A DNA stretch of 64,000 bases from Carettochelys insculpta (Eukaryota; Chordata; Testudines; Carettochelyidae): positions 13,503,001 to 13,567,000 of the forward strand of contig NC_134160.1 of the NCBI RefSeq assembly GCF_033958435.1, in the 5' to 3' direction. The notes beneath the pieces are model-generated. The model was not told where the DNA came from and made no database searches. It saw only the letters and a list, made by a program, of their open reading frames with translations. Of the stretch, positions 56,401-64,000 are shown piece by piece; within the stretch, counting starts at the first letter, position 1; each line of letters starts with the position of its first letter. The translations under genes and the position numbers were made by a program.

Positions 56401-57248
56401 ATCCATGGACAGTGGACATATGGGATATAACCCTCTTGAACAGAACAGTAAATCAGGATTGAATGAAGTTTCTTTTCCAGTTCTCAGCTAATGCATTTAT
56501 GAGAGTTAGGCAAACACTCTTCTTCAAATGGAGAACCTAGTGGAAGATTTTGAATCTTGGAACCAATAGGTATTATTAGTTCAAAAATCACATTAATTGG
56601 ATCATGTGGTTCCAGATATAAGGCAGAGATTTGTGGCAAGCTGAGAATCACCTGTCATTAGTGAAAAGCAGAATGGAAGCACATCATGCAGTAACTCTGC
56701 CTAGTCACCAATAGGGATTGAATCTACAATCTGTTGAACTACCAAAAAAAATTTTTTTCTACCTGATCAGACCTGTAGAAAGCTGATAAACTTCTATCGG
56801 GGTTGGCCACTAGGTGGGAACAGAATGCCAGTCATGTAGGTATGGGCTACAAGTGCACTGTAATCCTGACAGTGTCTTTATTTAGACTGTAAGATAGTTA
56901 AAGCATCTCGTATTACATACTGGCTTCAACACTAGCACAGGGGGCCAGACTAAAGGTGAGGCCTATCTAGGTACCACTGCACTGCAAATACTAATTAAAC
57001 TCTGAGTATATAAGTTTTGACTTCCAATTGACTTTTGCAGACTGTTGAAGTATTTTAGTTCTTTCTTTGATTCACCTGGTAGTCCCAGAAATATGCACAA
57101 ACAGGTATCGTTACGGTTTGCATGGCACAAGGCTTCAATTCACATGAAAAATATGTGGGTTTGACAGCTATGTTTTCTTTAGAAATAGCTTAAAAGATAG
57201 TGGGATGCAATCTAGGTATTGTAGCATGGAACAGGTGACCCTATAGTC
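56401..57248. other. Unassigned sequence
   Basis: No gene or bounded repeat recognised. Confidence 0.25.
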
Positions 57249-57251
57249 TTA

Positions 57252-59712
57252 GGCTGAGTCTACCCTATGAGATAAATTCAAATTTAAGGCAGGTAACCTG
57301 ATATTACTATGTGACTGTCTTCACTTTAAATACCATTAGCTCAATTTTCAGAGCACTAATATCAAGATTACAATATTGCCATTACCTGACAGGTCAAGCT
57401 CAAGTTCAAAAGTACAATTAAAGGCCAGTGTGGAAGTACCATGTCTTAAAATCAAAGTTCTTAGCCTCCAGAGGTGTCCCATATGTAACCCACAATGCCC
57501 TTCAGTGCTCCACTCTGGACGCTACCCTCCAGGTGCTCCAGAATTAGCAACAGGAAGACTGTGAATTTCAAAGCGGGAGCAGCAAGCCTGTGGTTGTTTG
57601 TATGAGAGAATGAGAAATGTCTTTCTTGCTTTGCTATTAGCACTGCGAGCGCATCTACCCATTACAAATAGCCCCAGCACAAAGTCTGTGGTTTTGTCTC
57701 TACACCTGTTATTTTTTTCTGCAGCGCCTGCTGCTGCCACATCATACCACATGGCAACAAGGCTGTTGTGGGAGCTGTGCTTGCATGAGACACTGAGAGA
57801 CTTCTCTCAGTGGTTTACATTTGTGCGCAAACTCCCTTCCCTCCCCCACAGGTGCTGTGCAGTCAGGGTCTTTCCTGTGCTCAGCCACATCATGCAGGTA
57901 GCCCCCAACCCAATAAAAGGACATGCCTGCCAATTGGTGCTGACCATGCTGCCAGGCAGCACCATGTCATAGATTGTGCGCGGTGGCTAAAGATACTTGG
58001 TGGCTTGCTGCCACTGGGAGAGTCTCCCCCAGTGACTAAGATATTCAAGAGGGACCACTTCACCTGGCCCCCCACTGAACCCCCCTCCATGCCCCTAGCA
58101 TGGGACCACTGGCGCTTGCAGCCACCGAGGGGAAGTCTTACCAGCTGGTAAGATAATTGAGGGCTTGCTGCTGCCAGGGGGGGAGTCTCCCTCAAAGGCT
58201 AAGATAGTCAAGGGGACTACTTCAGCCACTTCAAGATTCCGAGAGGCTTTGCAGCAGCAGACCACGTCACCCCCCACACCCTGCCAAAAATATTTTCAAG
58301 AGTTTTCTGTCCATTGCAGACACCTGCTTGTTTGATATTTGGTTATAAAATCTTTTTGCTAACATCTCCCATCTTTCATCATGCTTTGATCCTCTCAGAA
58401 ACATGCGGGGTGGAGGAAGTCTAGCTGAGATTTCTGTTTGTGTTATAAATGCAGTGTATGATGTTTCACTGCCATCACCCGTGTTCACAATGTCTGAGTA
58501 GTGGAGAGGAAAGTCAAAAATCTTTTTTCCTAAACTTTTCTATCCTCTTTCTTCTAACTTTGAGAATACAGTCCAGGTCCATGTATTAGTTCAGGGATCA
58601 GATGCAACCATGGGAGGGGGGCACTCACTGGATGGCCAGTTTAGAATTCAACTAGGGAAGAAAGACATTTTGTAAGCTTTTTTGCCATCTCTGTGGAAAA
58701 CCTACTTTTCCTTCCTTCCAACAAGAAAAAAAAGATGTTTGATTACCATGGGGGGTGGGGAATGAGGAAAATGCAATGTGGGAAGATGATGTCAAAGATC
58801 AGAAAGCATACCCAGAATGTTATAGGCATGTGGGTATTGTGGGATAGACTCCCACAATGCACTACTGCAACACTCAAGCTGCGTCTACACGTGCACGCTA
58901 CTTCGAAGTAGCGGCAGTAACTTCGAAATAGCGCCCGTCATGTCTACACGTGTTGGGCGCTATTTCGAAGTTGAAATCGACGTTAGGCGGCGAGACGTCG
59001 AAGTCGCTAACCCCATGAGGGGATGGGAATAGCGCCCTACTTCGACGTTCAACATCGAAGTAGGGACGTGTAGACGATCCGCGTCCCGCAACATCGAAAT
59101 AGCGGGGTCCTCCATGGCGGCCATCAGCTGGGGGGTTGAGAGATACTCTCTCTCCAGCCCTTGCGGGGCTCTGTGGTCACCGTGGGCAGCAGCCCTTAGC
59201 CCAGGGCTTCTGGCTGCTGCTGCTGCAGCTGGGGGTCCGTGCTGCATATACAGGGTCTGCAACTAGTTGTTGGCTCTGTGTATCTTGCACTGTTTAATGA
59301 AAGTGTGTCTGGGAGGGGCCCTTTAAGGGAGCGACTTGCTGTTGAGTCCGCCCCGTGACCCTGTCTGCAGCTGTGCCTGGCTCCCTTATTTCGATGTGTG
59401 CTACTTTGGCGTGTAGACGTTCCCTCGCTGCGCCTATTTCGATGTTGGGCTGAGCAACGTCGAAGTTGAACATCGACGTTGCCAGCCCTGGAGGACGTGT
59501 AGACGTTATTCATCGAAATAGACTATTTCGATGTTGCAACATCGAAATAAGCTATTTCGAAGTTGGGTGCACGTGTAGACGTAGCCTCAATGTTTGACAA
59601 TTGAGTGTGGCAGCAATAAGTCAACTTTATGATCAAATTCGAACTTATAAATTCCAGAATTACAAAATTGATATTAATAAATTTGAATTTATCTCATAGT
59701 TTAGACTCAGCC
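57252..59712. mobile_element. 2.46-kb inverted-repeat DNA element with TTA duplication
   Basis: The left end GGCTGAGTCTACCCTATGAGATAAATTCAAATTTA pairs almost perfectly with the right end TAAATTTGAATTTATCTCATAGTTTAGACTCAGCC. TTA flanks it (57249-57251 and 59713-59715), as in PIF/Harbinger elements. Without the internal insertion at 58877-59586 it is about 1.75 kb. I do not recognise a transposase inside. Open frames at 57598-57972 (+) and 58488-58267 (-, 'SKHDERWEMLAKRFYNQISNKQVSAMDRKLLKIFLAGC') are unassigned. It may be a decayed or nonautonomous relative. Confidence 0.75.
58877..59586 (-). mobile_element. Harbinger internal-deletion derivative (710 bp, TCA duplication)
   Basis: The ends AGCTGCGTCTACACGTGCACG and GTGCACGTGTAGACGTAGCC are inverted, with TCA on both sides (58874-58876 and 59587-59589). 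It is nearly identical to the copy at 37364-38073, which marks both as members of one young subfamily. It interrupts the 2.46-kb element. Confidence 0.9.
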
Positions 59713-59715
59713 TTA

Positions 59716-60159
59716 GGTTACATTTACACTAATGGATTTTTTTAAAAAAGCCAGGGCTCTTTTGAAAAACCCATAGATCATCTACACACAAAATGCATTC
59801 TTTCGATATTAAATCAGAAGATCATGGCACTTTTTCTGGCAGCCCTCTTCCACTCCCAGATGAGGAAGAACACCTTTTTCCAAAAGGTTATTTGGAAAAA
59901 AACATGTGTAGATGCCCCTGGAGCCATTTTTTCAAAAGAGCAGTCCTCCATGGCACTGAATTTTTTGATCCATGACATTTTCTGTCCCATTCTTTCAAAA
60001 GAGTGGCCAGGGCATGGCCGCTTTCTATCAAAAGAGTGGATTGATTTTTTCATTTGCTTTTTCATGTGTGGTTTTGATCTTTTTGAAAGAAGTTTTTTTG
60101 TCAGGAGAGATCTTCTGAAGGAAAGTCTTTCAAAGGACTGCTGTAGTGTAGCCATAGCC
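59716..60159. mobile_element. Short inverted-repeat element with TTA duplication (444 bp)
   Basis: The left end GGTTACATTTACACTAATGG pairs with the right CTGTAGTGTAGCCATAGCC. TTA lies on both sides (59713-59715, shared with the previous element, and 60160-60162). The interior has TCTTTCAAAAGAGTGG-type inverted phrases. It has no genes. Confidence 0.65.
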
Positions 60160-60162
60160 TTA

Positions 60163-60923
60163 AACCTAACCCTGTTTCTGACCTGGACTCAAGTAGTTCA
60201 GCAAATCTTTTCAAACATGGGTAGAGGAATCAGTTCACAGCTGGCACTCTCCCCTGGCATTGGAAGCTTCCTGAATTTGTAGCCCCAAGCTGACAGCTGC
60301 TGAAGGGTCTGTCTCCTGTGACTCAACCCTCTGGTCAGATCTCTTGTAGCTCCAGGCCTTCCATGGTAACAGGAGACCAAAACACAGAAATTTAATGCCC
60401 TTTGAACCTGACCTTGAGTTCTGTGATCCTTACACACTCCCACTGATCATTTTCATGTCTTCTAATCCCCTTCTGTCAGTTCACTGGTCTTCTTGCCACC
60501 ATTCCCAGGGACTGTTAGGGAAACCGAGGCCCTCCCTCATCTCTGGCCAGGGACATGGTCAAGGTTTGTCTATTTAAACGTGCCCTCTTCTCCAGCACTG
60601 GGCTTCTTCTTATCTTAGCCAGACAGCACAACCTCTCCTGCAGCCTGGACCCCCTGGCAGAGATGTCTTTTTTCCTCAAATGGGGCAGCCTCCCTATCTT
60701 CCCAGGCTTCCCACAGGTTCTTCCTTCTCTCAGGGCTGGGATTGGCAGGGCTCTTCCTTAACATCTGCCGACAAATCACAAACCAAAACCACAGTTGCCT
60801 TACTCCAACTTCTGCCCTCCTCATGCCTGAGCTATCATCCCTCTCAAGTCTCCTTTGCCCTGTTTCTAACTGAATGTCTCCAGGGCTCTGTTCCTGGCAC
60901 TTCAGCCCCTGCTCTGTTATCAA
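60163..60923. other. Unassigned sequence
   Basis: No gene recognised; open frames at 60615-61007 (-) and 60680-61000 (+) run into the neighbouring foldback element and lack known domains. Confidence 0.3.
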
Positions 60924-61313
60924 GTCCGTGTCTACACGTGCCCCAAACTTCGAAATGGCCACGCAAATGGCCATTTCGAAGTTTACTAATGAAGCGCTGA
61001 AATGCATATTGCATATGAATATGCATTTCAGCGCTTCATTAGCATGCAGGCGGCAGCCACACTTTGAAATTGATGTGGCTTGCCACCGCGCGGCTCGTCC
61101 AGACGGGGCTCCATTTCGAAAGGACCCTACCTACTTCGAAGTCCCCTTATTCCCATCAATTCCCATCAATCCTTATTCCCGTCAATTTCGAAGTGCGGCT
61201 GCCGCCCGCATGCTAATGAAGCTCTGAATATGCATTTCAGTGCTTCATTAGTAAACTTCGAAATGGCCATTTGCGTGGCCATTTCGAAGTTTGGGGCACG
61301 TGTAGATGTAGCC
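60924..61313. mobile_element. Foldback element with CAA duplication (390 bp)
   Basis: The left end reads GTCCGTGTCTACACGTGCCCCAAACTTCGAAATGGCC and the right end is its near-perfect inverse, ending GGGGCACGTGTAGATGTAGCC. CAA flanks it (60921-60923 and 61314-61316). A second inverted pair, 'TTTACTAATGAAGCGCTGAAATGCATAT', lies inside. TTCGAA recurs seven or more times. It has no coding capacity. Confidence 0.8.
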
Positions 61314-61316
61314 CAA

Positions 61317-62287
61317 GGCTCAGACTGGGGCTCATCCTATCCCAGTGGCTGCTTCATGTTTTTCCTGATCTCTGAGGAGTTCCCTCAGTACAGAAGTTTG
61401 GCAAGAGGCCAAGAGAAGAAAATTCTCTGGCCAATTGTCCTGTAGGCCTCTTTCCCCAGCTTGTCAACTTCACTGCAGTCCACTGACAAGAATGGCCTAG
61501 TCCCCTTTTGCGTTGGATCACCACTTGTTATACTAACCACCAACTCCTTCCCCACCTCTGAGTCTTCTTCAGCTGGGCTCCGCCCATTCTCCAGATGTAA
61601 ACAGGTAGCTTCAGTGAGCCTGCCAGTTAATCCATTCACTGTCTGTATGGTATACCTACCGCATTACACACAGGTACCTCATAGTAGTGTTTCTTCTATA
61701 CTTGTATCCAGCTGATTTTTATAAACACGTAGGCTCTCGCTTGCAGTGAAGACTGAGGACCTTGGTGGAAAAGGCTTCCACTAAGGGCTGTCATGTGATA
61801 ATGGCAAAGAACCACAGAAAAAGGTGCTTTTTTCTAACACTGAACTTCATTAGAATATGCGCAACAGTATTAGCCTGAAAGAGAACAAAGAACTAGGATT
61901 GACCATGCTAGGGCCGCCACAGACTGTAGTCGATTTTGGATCATCACGGTGGGTACCTTGCTCCTGGGAATGCATCAGATTGTGTGATTCCTGGTGTACA
62001 AGTGAGGCATATTACAGAAGACCAGCATCCAGGATAAAATCCTGGTCTAGGCCACACTAAAAGTGTGTCTTTATCTCCCTCTAGTGGCTAATGAGGGTTT
62101 GCTTTAGGTGCTACTGGCTCAAAAACTAGAAGCTCCAGCATCTGTGCTGCAGACTAAGGGTTCAATTCTCACTGTTGGTCACAGGTGCTTCTACCTACCG
62201 CCTCTATCCTTCCGTTGCCTGTCCTTTATATGGATGTAGGCCAGGAGGCATGGTCAAACCCCCTCCAGCGTCCCAGGAGGTCACTTA
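61317..62287. other. Unassigned sequence
   Basis: No gene recognised. 'CAGACTAAGGGTTCAATTCTCAC' near 62150 resembles a Pol III B box but lacks a convincing A box. Confidence 0.3.
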
Positions 62288-64000
62288 TCATAGAATCGTA
62301 GAGCTAGAAGGGACCTCAGGTGGTCATCTAGTCCAGCACCCTGCTTCAAGCAGGATCAACCCCATCTAAGTCATCCCAGCCAGGACTTTATCAAGCCGGG
62401 ACTTAAAAACCTGTAGGGATGGAGAAACCACCACCTTTCTAGGCAATGCATTCCAATGCTTTACCACCCTCGTGATGAAGTAGTTTTTCCTAATATCCAA
62501 CCTACTCCTCTCCTGTAACTTCAGACTATAGCTCCTTATTCTGCTATCTGATGCCACTGAGAACAGTTTCCCTCTATCCTCTTTAGAGCTCCCCTTCAGG
62601 AAGGTGAAGGCTGCTATTAAATCATCCCTCAGTCTTCTCTTCTGTAAATTACAAAAGCCCAAGTCCCTCATCCTCTCCTCATAGGGCATGTGCTCCAGCC
62701 CCTTAATCATTTTTGTTGCCCTTCACTGAACCTGCTCCAGCACATCCACATCCTTTTTATACTGGGAGCCCACAACTGGACACAATATTCCAGATGTGGC
62801 CTCACCAGTGCTGAATAGAGGGGAACAACAACCTTTCTAGATCTACTGGAAATGCTCCTCTGAATGCACCCTTACATGCCGTTAGCCTTCTTGGCTACAA
62901 GGGCACACTGTTTACTCATGTGCAGCCTTTTGTCCACCATAACTTATAGGTCACTTTCTGCTGTACTGTTGCTTAGCCAGTCAGTCCCCAGCCTATAACA
63001 ATGCTTGGGATTCTTCCATCCCAAGTGCAGGACTCTACACTTCTCCTTGTTGAACTGCATCAGATTTCTTTTGGCCCAATACTCAAATTTATCCAGGTCA
63101 CTCTGGATCCTATCTCTACCCTCATACTTGGCTTAATCTAATTCTTGACCGTCCCTCCCTTCTACTCCTATTCTCTCTGATTTTCTCACCTTGATCATTT
63201 TTTTCTGATTTGTCCTCCTTGATTACTGTTTTTAGTTCTCTGTGCCTTCAATAATGAGTCTGCTCTGGTCTGGCTATGGTCTGAAGAAGTGGGTCTGTCC
63301 CATGAAAGCTCACCTAATAAATTATTTTGCTAGTCTTTACACTGCTACATGACTGCCTTTTTGTTTTGATAGTATATAGACTAGCACAACTCCCTCTCTG
63401 TTACTGCCCTCCAATGCATCCGCCTCTCCCCCTAGCTTAGCGTTGTCTGCAAACTTGCTGAGGGTGCAATCCAGTCCCTCATCCAGGTCATTAATAAAGA
63501 TGTTGAATAACACTAGCCCAAGAACTGAGCTTTGGGGCACTTCACTTGAAACTGACCACCATCCAGATACTGAGCCATTGATCACTACCCATTAGGCCCA
63601 ACTGTCAAGCCAGCTTTCTATCCATCTTATAGTCCATGTATCCAGCTCATACTTCCTCATCTTATGGGCAAGAATGTTGTGTGAGACTGTTTCAAAAGTT
63701 CTGCTGAAGTCTAGGTATATCACATCCACTGACTTCTCCATGTCCACAGAGCCTGTTACCTTGTCACAGAAGCTAATCAGATTGGTCAGGCATGACTTGC
63801 CCTTGGTGAATCCGTGTTGGCTATTTTTGATCACTTTCCCCTCTTCCAAGTGCTCCAAACTGGATTCCTTCAGGATCCCCTACTTTATTTTCCCAGGGAT
63901 TGAAGTGAGGCTGACTGGTCTATAATTCCCTGAATTGTCCTTCTTTCCTTTTTTAAAGATGGGTGCTATGTTTGCCTTTCTCTGGCCATCTAAGATCACT
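62288..64000 (-). mobile_element. CR1 LINE running off the window end
   Basis: The 3' end 'CATAGAATCGTAGAGCTAGAAGGGACCTCAGG' lies at the left. Reverse transcriptase pieces follow: 62710-62366 ('[35 protein letters not shown]'), 63585-63390 ('[52 protein letters not shown]', motif C degraded from FADD to FADN) and 63858-63592 ('VIYLDFSRTFETVSHN', where motif A KAFD has become RTFE). It is inactive, interrupted at 63124-63403, and truncated by the window edge. Confidence 0.88.
63124..63403 (+). mobile_element. Short interspersed element inside CR1 (280 bp, 8-bp flanking repeat)
   Basis: It interrupts the CR1 between CTACCCTC (63116-63123) and CTGCCCTC (63404-63411), an 8-bp repeat with one mismatch. 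The insert contains 'GGTCTGAAGAAGTGGGTCTGTCCCATGAAAGCTCACC' and 'GATAGTATATAGACTAGCACAACTCCCTCTCTGTTA', phrases of a common reptile repeat with layout similar to the foldback SINE-like copies. Whether it is a SINE or a hAT-type element is not settled. Confidence 0.65.

Noticed and set aside
62140..62170. Possible tRNA gene or SINE (GGGTTCAATTCTC, B-box-like)
   Set aside because: No A box at the right distance and no cloverleaf arms could be formed.

Overview
The window is vertebrate nuclear DNA made almost entirely of transposable elements. I found no convincing host protein-coding gene, rRNA or tRNA gene. The repeat mix points to a sauropsid, most likely a turtle: many CR1 LINEs, a tRNA-derived SINE with a CR1-like tail, palindromic short elements with 3-bp target duplications, hAT-type elements with TAGGG termini, and old MIR-like remnants. 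The turtle call is inference from repeat families; a crocodilian or other reptile is not excluded.

Layout. 390-4367 is a long PIF/Harbinger DNA transposon with both expected genes, converging on each other: a DDE transposase (+, one intron) and a Myb/SANT-like DNA-binding protein (-). Both are decayed. It abuts a 541-bp piece of a short Harbinger derivative (4368-4908). About 710-bp internal-deletion derivatives of this transposon recur at 7443-8151, 36281-36962, 37364-38073, 41985-42695 and 58877-59586. 9377-10919 and 15254-15883 are hAT-like elements with 8-bp duplications, each carrying minisatellite-like sequence. 11.8-24.6 kb holds old SINE and CR1 pieces and an unexplained GC-rich block (20.05-21.1 kb). 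24.6-26.2 kb is a CR1 on the - strand. 26.2-35.2 kb is mostly unassigned, with a large foldback element at 32218-32618.

35195-40173 is a + strand CR1 with endonuclease and reverse transcriptase remnants, split by a stack of Harbinger derivatives at 36138-38073. 46.7-48.6 kb is an unrecognised, possibly LTR-like block. 49802-50312 looks like a solo LTR. 51549-54630 is a CR1 on the - strand inserted into an RTE-type LINE. 57252-59712 is a 2.5-kb inverted-repeat element interrupted by a Harbinger derivative and abutting a second element across a shared TTA. 62288 to the window end is another CR1, interrupted by a short interspersed element.

How the parts relate. The Harbinger transposase and Myb-like protein would together have mobilised the short derivatives, which keep the parental ends and the first codons of the transposase but lack nearly everything between. 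The most unusual signal is a composite (whole element plus exactly 541 bp of a second copy, with the same junction) seen at two loci, one built on the long element and one on a short derivative.
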